From assembly GCF_900115155.1 (NCBI RefSeq), contig NZ_FOVM01000007.1:1-64000 (forward strand): DNA of 64,000 bases, read 5' to 3'. Each line of letters begins with the position of its first letter. The first letter of the stretch is position 1. The DNA comes from Mycetocola miduiensis. GTDB taxonomy: Bacteria > Actinomycetota > Actinomycetes > Actinomycetales > Microbacteriaceae. The notes under the pieces are model-generated. The model was not told the DNA's origin. It saw nothing but the letters and a program-made list of their open reading frames with translations, and did not search any database. The position numbers and the translations under genes are program-made. Shown piece by piece: positions 54,570 through 62,868 of the stretch.

Positions 54570-55861
54570 GCGGCACCCGCTTCCAGGTCTTTGTAACCGA
54601 GGTAACGGCGGGTGGCCATCATCTGGTCGTAGTCGAGGAAGAACGTGTGGCGACCGCTCTTCGGCTTGGGGCCGTCCAGCATCCGCTGCACGGCCTTCGT
54701 GATGTCAGGTTCGATGACACCGAAGTCCTTGCCCTCATACGCGAGGCGGAGGGCCACGAACGCGCCCTTAGGACCCGAGATGACGTCGACGTGGTCAAGC
54801 CGGCTGAGATCGGCGGCGTACAACCAGGACGGATCCTTGCTGGATTCGTCGTAGGCGAACAGCACCGAGTCCGGGGTCTCCTGCAGGTAGTCGAGGTTGA
54901 GCTGCAGGCTGGCGAGGTTCTTCAGCATGAGGATCTCGACCTCGACGCCGTTCACCTGCAGGATCTCACCGCGGCCGTAGACCGTCTTGGTGGTCTGCAC
55001 CGCGGAGATGGCCTTGGTGATGTCGAACCGGTCCCCCAGGTTGCGGGCGGCGAGGGTGAACGCTGCAGCGATGTCGACGGCGTAGTGGATGCCGCGAGAC
55101 GGCATGCGCACTTCGTGGACGGTGCCCGCGAAGGCGATTTTCGCGTCGTAGCCGTCAGCATGGACGACCTCGGCCACGGCGTGGCGGACGGCGGTCGTCG
55201 CAACGCCCGAGAAGTCGCGCGCTGAAACCTGGCCGTGGGGCGCTGACGCCTGGACCTCAGGGGTGACGCCGAAGTATTCGACGGCAAGCCGGCCCTCTGC
55301 CTCGAGTTCGCTCCCGAGGGTGCCGAGGAAGTTGTCGTCGCGGTTCAGGACAATGGACGACCCGATCTCGGCGGCGATCCCACGGAACATCTGGGCGACC
55401 TTGTCCGGTTCACCGAACCGGTAGATCTGATCCACGAGGAGGTTGAGGATGACAGCAGTCTGCGGTTTCAGCTGTCGTGCGATCACCGCGCCGTAACCCT
55501 CATCGATCTCGAGGATGGCGATGTCCGCGTCCATGCGACCGGTCAGGGAGGTCTCGGCGAGCATGGCGGAGGCGATGCCCTGGGGCATGTTCGCGCCGGA
55601 CGGGTTGGTGAAGACCTTCAATCCGTGCTCACGCATGATCGCGGAGAGCAGGTTGGTCGTGGTCGACTTTCCGTTCGATCCGAGGACGAACACGACACCA
55701 TATGGGAGCTGGGAGGCGACGTCACGCATGACGTTCGGGGCCAGCTTCTGGACGACGACACCCGGCATCGCGCTTCCGCCACCCCGCAGCCGCGTGACGA
55801 AACGCGTCAGGCGGCCGGCGAGGATAGGAAGGACATAGTGAAGGCCGGTCGACTTACTCAA
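54566..55861 (-). CDS. murT: MurT-like Mur-ligase-family protein without the zinc ribbon
   Basis: 431 aa Mur ligase homologue. P-loop GSNGKST is at 61-67, the NLLVDQ block is at 140-145 and a D-x-S-W motif, like that of MurT, is at 343-346, so ATP-dependent ligase chemistry is probably kept. Canonical MurT proteins have a Cys4 zinc ribbon inserted in the middle domain, but no cysteine occurs anywhere here; the stretch 200-240 is short and ribbon-free. TTG at 55861 overlaps the sigA stop by 8 nt, so expression follows the sigma factor. gatD follows with ATGA overlap. Confidence 0.83.
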   Translation of the reverse strand: MSKSTGLHYVLPILAGRLTRFVTRLRGGGSAMPGVVVQKLAPNVMRDVASQLPYGVVFVLGSNGKSTTTNLLSAIMREHGLKVFTNPSGANMPQGIASAMLAETSLTGRMDADIAILEIDEGYGAVIARQLKPQTAVILNLLVDQIYRFGEPDKVAQMFRGIAAEIGSSIVLNRDDNFLGTLGSELEAEGRLAVEYFGVTPEVQASAPHGQVSARDFSGVATTAVRHAVAEVVHADGYDAKIAFAGTVHEVRMPSRGIHYAVDIAAAFTLAARNLGDRFDITKAISAVQTTKTVYGRGEILQVNGVEVEILMLKNLASLQLNLDYLQETPDSVLFAYDESSKDPSWLYAADLSRLDHVDVISGPKGAFVALRLAYEGKDFGVIEPDITKAVQRMLDGPKPKSGRHTFFLDYDQMMATRRYLGYKDLEAGAA

Positions 55862-57200
55862 GGTAGTCCCGGAGCGACTGCGACCGGGACGGGTGGCGCA
55901 GCTTGGCCATCGTCTTCGATTCGATCTGGCGGATGCGTTCGCGGGTCACGCCGAACGTGTCACCGATCTGGTCGAGCGTCTTCGGCATGCCGTCACCGAG
56001 ACCGAAGCGCATCCGGATGACGCCGGCTTCACGCTCGCTGAGCGAGTCGAGCAGGCTCTCCAGCTGCTTCTGCAGCATGGTGAACCCGACGGCGTCGGCC
56101 GGTACGACGGCTTCGGTGTCTTCGATGAGGTCACCGAATTCGCTGTCGCCGTCTTCACCGAGCGGGGTGTGCAGTGAGATCGGTTCGCGACCGTACTTCT
56201 GCACCTCGATGACCTTCTCAGGGGTCATGTCGAGTTCGCGGCTGAGTTCCTCAGGGGTGGGCTCGCGACCGAGATCCTGCAGCATCTGCCGCTGGACTCG
56301 TGCGAGCTTGTTGATGACCTCGACCATGTGCACGGGGATTCGAATCGTGCGGGCCTGGTCCGCCATGGCGCGGGTGATGGCCTGGCGGATCCACCAGGTC
56401 GCGTACGTGGAGAACTTGAAGCCCTTGGTGTAGTCGAACTTCTCGACCGCGCGGATGAGACCCAGGTTTCCCTCCTGGATGAGGTCGAGGAACTGCATTC
56501 CACGGCCCGTGTATCGCTTTGCCAGGGAAACGACGAGACGGAGGTTCGCACCGAGGAGGTGGCTCTTGGCGCGTGCGCCGTCCTTGGCCACCCACTGCAG
56601 TTCGCGGCCGAGCTGCGTGCGCTTCTCGGTCTCGTCCATCTGCGACAGTTTGTCTTCGGCGAAAAGTCCGGCTTCGATCCGCATGGCGAGTTCGACTTCT
56701 TCGGCCGCGTTGAGGAGCGCGACCTTTCCGATCTGCTTGAGGTAGTCCTTGACCGGGTCGGCGGTGGCGCCGGTGATGGCCGAGGAGTAGACGGGGACTT
56801 CGTCCTCGTCGTCAACGAGCGAAAGGACGAGGGCGCCCTGCGGCAGCGCTTCTGCTTCTTCTGCCTTCTTCTTGCGGGCCTCTTCGGCTTCTTCCCGTTC
56901 GGCGTCCGTCTGGTCGACGTGTACCTCTTCGGGCTGCTCTTCTGCCTTCTTCTTGGCGGGTCCGCGCTTTGCGGGGGCGGCCTTCGCTGCCGCCGCCTTC
57001 GGGGCGGCCCCGTTCGCTTCGGCCTCGGCCGCCGCCGCCTTCTTGAGGGCAGCTGCCGTCGGGGCCTTCGTGGTCGTAGTCTTGGCGGGCGCCTTCTTGG
57101 CGGGCGCCTTGGTCTTCGCTGGAGCTGTCTCCGCGACCGCGTTCTTTGTTGCCGTGGTGGTTTCTTCCGTTGCCGAAGTTTGTGCGGCCTTGCTGGCCAT
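55854..57200 (-). CDS. sigA: Primary RNA polymerase sigma factor (SigA/HrdB/RpoD)
   Basis: 448 aa sigma-70 group 1. The first 110 residues are a low-complexity Ala/Lys/Pro/Thr tract, common in actinobacterial primary sigmas. Region 1.2 starts near [11 protein letters not shown]. Region 2 has [23 protein letters not shown] and [10 protein letters not shown]; region 3 has RIPVHMVE. Region 4.2 has [11 protein letters not shown], and the end RSLRDYLE-type tail is typical. AAAGG lies upstream of the ATG. In the 194 bp before the gene, TTGACA is visible at 57284-57289 (minus) without a convincing -10. Confidence 0.97.
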   Translation of the reverse strand: MASKAAQTSATEETTTATKNAVAETAPAKTKAPAKKAPAKTTTTKAPTAAALKKAAAAEAEANGAAPKAAAAKAAPAKRGPAKKKAEEQPEEVHVDQTDAEREEAEEARKKKAEEAEALPQGALVLSLVDDEDEVPVYSSAITGATADPVKDYLKQIGKVALLNAAEEVELAMRIEAGLFAEDKLSQMDETEKRTQLGRELQWVAKDGARAKSHLLGANLRLVVSLAKRYTGRGMQFLDLIQEGNLGLIRAVEKFDYTKGFKFSTYATWWIRQAITRAMADQARTIRIPVHMVEVINKLARVQRQMLQDLGREPTPEELSRELDMTPEKVIEVQKYGREPISLHTPLGEDGDSEFGDLIEDTEAVVPADAVGFTMLQKQLESLLDSLSEREAGVIRMRFGLGDGMPKTLDQIGDTFGVTRERIRQIESKTMAKLRHPSRSQSLRDYLE

Positions 57201-57394
57201 AGGAGCACCTTTCAGCCCGGGAGCGTGTTAGTCACGGACACCGCTCTTGGGCCCAGATTGTTTTCGGACATTACTAAGACCCATGTCAAGCCCTGATGCT
57301 GTGCACGCGTCACCAGACGCGGCCAGAACGGACTTGAACGGGTCCTTAGTACACATTATGTCACGTTTTGATGTGAGAACGAGCCATCCCGTGA

Positions 57395-58720
57395 TCACCG
57401 TCGTCCGCGACGGCGACGAATCGCCTCAAGAGCTGCAACCCACAGAGGGCCTACCTGTATTCCCTCTTCTTCGACGATCCGCCGGCGTGTGCGCCGCCTG
57501 GCGAGAATCAGCATCACCACACCGAATCCGATGACGAGGTACTGGACGAGGAATGCGAGCCGGAAGGCATCCAGCCGATACAGCTCTTCGGGTGCCGCGC
57601 CCGCAGGTGACTGGGAGTCGAGGATCAGGCCGATGAGGAACATCATGATGAAGCTGGCCAGGAAGCCGCCGACGTTCACGACGCCGTTGGCGGACCCGAG
57701 AACACGAACCGGGTTAAAGGTACGGGCGAAATCGAAGCCGATGAGCGAGCCAGGGCCTCCTGCCCCGAGGACCACGAGAAGCATGATGAGCAGCCACAGC
57801 GGCGGGGTTCCCGGCCAAAGCAGCAGGGCCGTCCAGGCGAAGGCGATCGCGATGACGATCGCCAGGACCAGATTGCTCCGCCGGTACGGGTACCGGGCCG
57901 ACAGCAGCCCGAGCAACGGGCCGATGAGAACACCGGATGCGACGATCACGAGGAGCATGGACGCCGCCGTCGCCTCTGACAAGCCGAGGCCGTAGACCAT
58001 GAACGGGTAACCCCAAAGCAGGGAGTACACCGTTCCTGACGACTGGGTGACGTAGTGGGACCAGAACCCGAGCTGCGTGCCCGGGCGGCGGAAACTGGTC
58101 TTGAGGGAGCTGATCGCCTCTCGGAGGCTCTCGGCGCGCCTGCCTTCTGTGGACTCGGCTGGACGGTCGCGGATGACGGCGAGGGCGAGCACGAGCGCAA
58201 GGGCGACGAAGGACGCGGCCGCGAGGAAGGCAGGGGTCCAGCCGAGTGCATGCAGAAGCCAGGCGAATGGAATCGCGGACAGGATCTGCCCGGCCTGTCC
58301 GAGGTTGCCCACCCACTGGGACAGCTGCGGCACGATGGGCCCTGAGAACCACGAACTGACGAGGCGCATCACCGAAACGAAGATCGCCGCGTCCCCGGCG
58401 CCAACGAAGACGCGCCCGAGCACCGCAACGGAGATCGTCGGTGAGAACGCAAGCACGACCTGACCAACGACAAGGAAGGAAAGCCCCGCGGTGATGAGAA
58501 CCCGCGGTCCGAGCCGGTCGATGAGCACCCCGACGGGCACCTGCATGCCCGCGTAGACGACGAGCTGCAGGACGGCCAGCGCCGACAGGGCGGAGGCTCC
58601 GGCATCGAATCGCTCGACGGCAGACACCCCGGCGACACCGAGGGTGGAGCGCTGCATGACGGCAGCGATGTAAGCGAGAACCCCGACCCAGAACACGAGC
58701 CAGGATTTCGCAGAATTCAT
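57395..58720 (-). CDS. MFS transporter
   Basis: 441 aa with 12 predicted membrane helices and a GVLIDRLGPRVLI motif A between helices 2 and 3, as in the major facilitator superfamily. The cytoplasmic loop near residue 200 is charged (Glu/Arg). Substrate not predictable; metabolite-H+ symport-like. ATG 58720 is 6 nt from TAGGCT (58727-58732), so the mRNA is likely leaderless. No co-transcribed partner. Confidence 0.87.
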   Translation of the reverse strand: MNSAKSWLVFWVGVLAYIAAVMQRSTLGVAGVSAVERFDAGASALSALAVLQLVVYAGMQVPVGVLIDRLGPRVLITAGLSFLVVGQVVLAFSPTISVAVLGRVFVGAGDAAIFVSVMRLVSSWFSGPIVPQLSQWVGNLGQAGQILSAIPFAWLLHALGWTPAFLAAASFVALALVLALAVIRDRPAESTEGRRAESLREAISSLKTSFRRPGTQLGFWSHYVTQSSGTVYSLLWGYPFMVYGLGLSEATAASMLLVIVASGVLIGPLLGLLSARYPYRRSNLVLAIVIAIAFAWTALLLWPGTPPLWLLIMLLVVLGAGGPGSLIGFDFARTFNPVRVLGSANGVVNVGGFLASFIMMFLIGLILDSQSPAGAAPEELYRLDAFRLAFLVQYLVIGFGVVMLILARRRTRRRIVEEEGIQVGPLWVAALEAIRRRRGRR

Positions 58721-58726
58721 AGCTCC

Positions 58727-58732
58727 AGCCTA
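58727..58732 (-). promoter_or_regulatory. -10 box of a leaderless MFS promoter
   Basis: Minus-strand TAGGCT, GGAGCT, then ATG at 58720. GGAGCT is too close to the start to act as a Shine-Dalgarno. Confidence 0.5.
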
Positions 58733-58783
58733 TGGCAGCGCGTGACCCCCCTCCGTCCCGCTACGTCGGAGAGCCCGCAAACG

Positions 58784-59722
58784 CTACGATGTCGGCTCGC
58801 CCGGCGGGCGCTGCTCGTCAGGGCCCTTGCGACCCGCGAGGAACTTCTCGAGCTCTGCTGCGATTTCGTCGGCAGACGGAAGCGTACCGTCGGAGTCCAT
58901 GAGCGGCGACTTCAGGGCGCTGCCTTCCATGTAGGTGTCGTACCGCTCCTCGAGGGTGCCGACGAGCCTCTTCAGTTCTTCATTGCCGCCGACCTGCTCG
59001 TCGATGCGCGAGACGAACTCACGTCCTTCTTCACGAAGCTCGTCTGTGGGCAGGATGAGCCCTGTCGCAGCGCTGATGCTGTCGATTGCCGCGATCGCGG
59101 CCGTTGGGAACTCGGTGTCCGCCAGGTAGTGCGGGATAAGAAGGGCGAAGCCTGCGACGCCTGACCCGCGCTCGGTGAGGCGGTACTCGAGAAGGTGCAG
59201 CACGTTCGACGGGACCTGCGTGTGGGGTCGCCAGACACTCATCGACTCGATCAATTCTTCGCGCGTGCCGCTGACCGTGACTCCGATCGGCCGGGTGTGG
59301 GGAACAGGCATCGGAATGGCGTGCACCCAGGTCGTCCGCGCCACCCGGAATCGGTCGATCAGGCCGATGAGGTCGCTCACGAACCGTTCCCAGAGAAAAT
59401 CGGGCTCGTAGCCGGTCAGAAGCAGGAATGGGTGGTGCAGGTCGTCGTAGGCGAGGGACACCTCGAGCCTCGGCGGCGTGTACTCGGTGAGGTGGTCCTG
59501 GTCGAAGTAGATGATCGGCCTGCGGGCACGGTAATCGAGCAACAGGTCGTTGTCGAAGACCGCGACCGGTTCACTTTCGAACGCGCCACGCGAATAGTCG
59601 TTGAACTGCCCGGCTGCACCACCGGCGTCAGAGAACCCGGTGAGCGCCACGACGAGGTCGAGACCGTCGGGCACGTCGGATGCCGCAGCCGTCAGCTCGA
59701 AAAGATCGCCGGGATAACTCAT
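58784..59722 (-). CDS. PAC2-family protein
   Basis: 312 aa proteasome-assembly-chaperone-2-like fold. It has LVVALTGFSDAGGAAGQ at the N-terminus, then LLTGYEPDFLWERF and LLIPHYLADTEFPTAAIA. Actinobacterial PAC2 proteins are common but functionally undefined; a link to proteasomal functions is only by fold. Acidic C-terminal tail. ATG 59722 is 6 nt from TAGAGT (59729-59734), a leaderless arrangement. Divergent from pepA. Confidence 0.88.
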   Translation of the reverse strand: MSYPGDLFELTAAASDVPDGLDLVVALTGFSDAGGAAGQFNDYSRGAFESEPVAVFDNDLLLDYRARRPIIYFDQDHLTEYTPPRLEVSLAYDDLHHPFLLLTGYEPDFLWERFVSDLIGLIDRFRVARTTWVHAIPMPVPHTRPIGVTVSGTREELIESMSVWRPHTQVPSNVLHLLEYRLTERGSGVAGFALLIPHYLADTEFPTAAIAAIDSISAATGLILPTDELREEGREFVSRIDEQVGGNEELKRLVGTLEERYDTYMEGSALKSPLMDSDGTLPSADEIAAELEKFLAGRKGPDEQRPPGEPTS

Positions 59723-59728
59723 ACCTCT

Positions 59729-59734
59729 ACTCTA
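59729..59734 (-). promoter_or_regulatory. -10 box of a leaderless PAC2 promoter
   Basis: Minus-strand TAGAGT, AGAGGT, then ATG at 59722. Confidence 0.5.
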
Positions 59735-59811
59735 ATCGGCGACCAGCAGCGCCGGCGCGGCCACGCAACGCGCAGAGCGAACACGACCGATGGCGTCTCG
59801 AACCGAGCGTC

Positions 59812-59817
59812 TAGCAT
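59812..59817 (+). promoter_or_regulatory. -10 box of a leaderless pepA promoter
   Basis: TAGCAT, seven bases, then ATG at 59825. It would leave an in-frame ATG at 59816 upstream of the transcription start, so 59825 is the start used. Confidence 0.45.
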
Positions 59818-59824
59818 GAGAGTC

Positions 59825-61330
59825 ATGTCTGTCCCCGCGCTCTCGGTGTCCTCTTCCTCCCCCCTCGACTCCACGGCCGACGTCCTCGTCATTGGAGCGT
59901 TGAGCTCCGGCTCGTCCGCCGTGCTGCACGCCGTCGACGGCTTTGTTGCGGTTGGCGAGCTTTTCGACGCGATCGGCGTCACCGGATCCGCCGACCAGCT
60001 GGTGCGGATCCCGGCCTCCGTCGGATCCGCGAGGAGCATCGCGATCATCGGGCTCGGATCGGATGCCGGGACGAACAGCCTGAGGAATGCAGCCGGGTCA
60101 GCAGTACGCCAGCTGGCCGGAGCCGGCACCGTCGCGTTCGCCTTCCCCACGGCATCCGCCACCGACGTCGAGGCGATCCTCGAGGGTGCCGCCCTCGGTG
60201 GTTACACCTTCACCGCGTTCCGGAACACCTCTCTTGACTCCGCAAAGCCTGGCGTCCAGGGCGTCACCGTGCACCTCGCGGGCGACGCTCGCGCCGAGGT
60301 CTCGTTCGACGCCGCCGTCACGCGCGCCGGGATCGTCGCCGACGCTGTGGCCCAGGTCAAGGACCTCGTCAACACTCCCCCGGGCGACCTGTACCCCGCC
60401 GCCCTCGCACAGGCGGCAGCGGATGCGGTTTCCGAACTCCCGATCGACGTCACCACCTGGGATGAAGACGCGCTCGCCGCCGACGGTTTCGGGGGAATCC
60501 TCGGAGTGGGGCAGGGCTCAAGCCGCGGGCCGCGGCTCGTCAAGCTCGCCTACTCCCCCGACGGCGCGACGAAGCACCTCGCCCTCGTCGGCAAGGGCAT
60601 CACCTTCGACACCGGCGGGCTGTCGCTGAAACCGGCGGCATCGATGGTCGGGATGAAATACGACATGACGGGGGCGGCATCCGTTCTCGGTGTGATCGTT
60701 GCAGCCGCCCGGCTTGAGTTGCCTGTCCGGCTGACCGCGTGGCTGTGCATCGCCGAGAACATGCCGTCCGGTACGGCGATCCGCCCAAACGACGTGCTTC
60801 GAATGAAGGGTGGCCGCACCGTCGAAGTGACCAACACCGACGCTGAAGGACGGCTGGTCATGGCCGACGGCCTCGTCGCCGCAAGTGAGGAACATCCGGA
60901 CGCCATCATCGACATCGCCACACTCACCGGCGCCGCCATTGTGGCGCTCGGCAAACGCTTCACGGGCGTGATGGGTGACGACGACTTCACAGCCGATGTG
61001 CTCGCCTCCGCGCGATCGGCCGGCGAGCCGATGTGGCAGATGCCGTTTCCGGCCGAAACCCGCGCGCTGCTCCGGTCGGACGTCGCGGATCTGGCGAACG
61101 CCAAGGTGGGAAACACCGCAGGCGGGATGCTCGTCGCCGGTGTCTTCCTCAAGGAGTTCATCGGTCCCCAGAGCGACGCGGACGACGCCCCGACCATTCC
61201 GTGGGCGCACCTCGATATCGCCGGCCCGGCGAACAACCCGGACGCTCCTTTCGGTTTCACGGCGGGAGGACCCAGCGGCGTTGGGGTTCGCACGCTCGTC
61301 AAGGTGGCCGAAGAGTTTGGTCGCCCGTAG
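59825..61330 (+). CDS. pepA: Leucyl aminopeptidase (M17)
   Basis: 501 aa cytoplasmic M17 exopeptidase that removes N-terminal residues. Residues for the two metals and catalysis lie in VGKGITFDTGGLSLKP, MKYDMTGAA and the signature NTDAEGRL. The N-terminal 160 residues form the variable macro-like domain. The start at 59825 is set by a -10 box at 59812-59817 (TAGCAT). A longer in-frame open frame upstream is antisense to the PAC2 gene and rejected. Confidence 0.94.
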   Translation: MSVPALSVSSSSPLDSTADVLVIGALSSGSSAVLHAVDGFVAVGELFDAIGVTGSADQLVRIPASVGSARSIAIIGLGSDAGTNSLRNAAGSAVRQLAGAGTVAFAFPTASATDVEAILEGAALGGYTFTAFRNTSLDSAKPGVQGVTVHLAGDARAEVSFDAAVTRAGIVADAVAQVKDLVNTPPGDLYPAALAQAAADAVSELPIDVTTWDEDALAADGFGGILGVGQGSSRGPRLVKLAYSPDGATKHLALVGKGITFDTGGLSLKPAASMVGMKYDMTGAASVLGVIVAAARLELPVRLTAWLCIAENMPSGTAIRPNDVLRMKGGRTVEVTNTDAEGRLVMADGLVAASEEHPDAIIDIATLTGAAIVALGKRFTGVMGDDDFTADVLASARSAGEPMWQMPFPAETRALLRSDVADLANAKVGNTAGGMLVAGVFLKEFIGPQSDADDAPTIPWAHLDIAGPANNPDAPFGFTAGGPSGVGVRTLVKVAEEFGRP

Positions 61331-61425
61331 TAAGGTCGTATGGGCTAGTCAGCCCCCAATCGTCGCCAACCCGACCCCGTGTCGGCGACTCACGCACGAA
61401 CCCAGATGCACAAGGGAGAAGCTCA

Positions 61426-62799
61426 GTGTCGGAGCAGAATTTTGACATCGTCGTTCTTGGTGGTGGAAGTGGCGGATACGCAGCAGCTTTGCGCGCATCC
61501 GAACTCGGTTTCACCGTCGGACTCGTAGAGAAGGACAAGCTCGGTGGTACCTGCCTTCACCGAGGTTGCATCCCAACGAAGGCGCTCCTGCACTCGGCTG
61601 AAGTTGCCGACGTCGCACGGGAGTCCTCGAAGTACGGTGTGAACGCAACGTTCGAGAGCATCGACATCGCTGGGGTGACCTCCTACCGTGAGGGCATCGT
61701 CGCCAAAAAGTACAAGGGTCTTGCCGGACTGATCAAGGCCCGCGGCATCACTGTCATCGAAGGTGAAGGCCGACTGACCTCCCCGACGACCGTCCAGGTC
61801 GGCGAAACGACGGTCACCGGCAAGAACGTGATCCTCGCCACAGGCTCATACAGCCGTTCACTCCCCGGCCTCGACATCGGCGGCCGTGTCATCACCAGCG
61901 AGCAGGCACTCCAGCTCGACTTCATCCCACAGAAGGTCGCCGTGCTCGGCGGCGGCGTGATCGGCGTGGAGTTCGCGAGCGTCTGGAAGTCCTTCGGCGC
62001 CGATGTCACCATCATCGAGGCTCTCCCCCACCTCGTCCCGAACGAGGACGAAGCGATGAGCAAGGGTCTTGAGCGTGCCTTCCGCAAGCGCGGCATCAAC
62101 TACTCTCTCGGCGTGCGGTTCCAGGGTGTCACCCAGGACGAGAACGGCGTGGTCATCACGCTCGAAGACGGCAAGACCATCGAAGCTGAGCTTCTGCTCG
62201 TTGCCGTCGGTCGCGGCCCGTCGACGGCGAACCTCGGCTACGAAGAGGTCGGCGTCACCATGGATCGCGGCTTCGTTCTCACGAACGACCGCCTCGAGAC
62301 GAACATCCCGGGTCTTTACGCCGTCGGCGACATCGTCCCCGGCCTGCAGCTCGCACACCGCGGCTTCCAGCAGGGAATCTTCGCCGTAGAGGAGATCGCC
62401 GGGCTGAAGCCGGTCCTCATCCCCGATGTGAACATCCCCAAGGTCACCTACTGCGACCCCGAGGTCGCGTCTGTCGGCCTCACCGAAGCCAAGGCGGCTG
62501 AAGAGTACGGCGCAGACAAGATCACCTCGTACGAGTTCAACCTCGCCGGCAACGGCAAGAGCGAGATCATCGGCACCACCGGAAACGTCAAGGTCATCCG
62601 CGTCAACGACGGTCCCGTCATCGGCGTGCATATGATCGGCGCCCGGGTCGGCGAATTGATCACCGAGGGCCAGCTCGCGGTGAACTGGGAAGCGTACCCG
62701 GAAGACCTCGCTCCCCTGATCCACGCCCACCCGACGCAGAGCGAAGCTCTCGGCGAGGCGTTCCTGCACCTGGCGGGCAAGCCGCTCCACGCACTGTAG
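61426..62799 (+). CDS. lpdA: Dihydrolipoyl dehydrogenase (E3)
   Basis: 457 aa flavoprotein disulfide oxidoreductase, the E3 subunit of 2-oxoacid dehydrogenase complexes. FAD-binding GGGSGGY, redox CLHRGC in GGTCLHRGCIPTK, NAD-binding GGGVIGVEF, YAVGD for FAD and the C-terminal HAHPTQSE base are all present. GTG 61426 is preceded by AAGGGAG. It sits 69 bp upstream of the E2 gene and is probably its co-transcribed partner. Confidence 0.96.
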   Translation: MSEQNFDIVVLGGGSGGYAAALRASELGFTVGLVEKDKLGGTCLHRGCIPTKALLHSAEVADVARESSKYGVNATFESIDIAGVTSYREGIVAKKYKGLAGLIKARGITVIEGEGRLTSPTTVQVGETTVTGKNVILATGSYSRSLPGLDIGGRVITSEQALQLDFIPQKVAVLGGGVIGVEFASVWKSFGADVTIIEALPHLVPNEDEAMSKGLERAFRKRGINYSLGVRFQGVTQDENGVVITLEDGKTIEAELLLVAVGRGPSTANLGYEEVGVTMDRGFVLTNDRLETNIPGLYAVGDIVPGLQLAHRGFQQGIFAVEEIAGLKPVLIPDVNIPKVTYCDPEVASVGLTEAKAAEEYGADKITSYEFNLAGNGKSEIIGTTGNVKVIRVNDGPVIGVHMIGARVGELITEGQLAVNWEAYPEDLAPLIHAHPTQSEALGEAFLHLAGKPLHAL

Positions 62800-62868
62800 G
62801 TCGCACCCACCCGGGGGCGATCAATCTAAGCTACATATTCAAGAACTCGTTTCAAAGGAGACAAGGTC

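Noticed and set aside
57201-57394. TTGACA at 57284-57289 (minus) as the sigA -35
   Set aside because: No acceptable -10 at 16-18 nt spacing was found, so a promoter is not called.
59195-59824. N-terminal extension of pepA by about 210 codons
   Set aside because: Antisense to the PAC2 gene; M17 family length and the -10 box fit the ATG at 59825.
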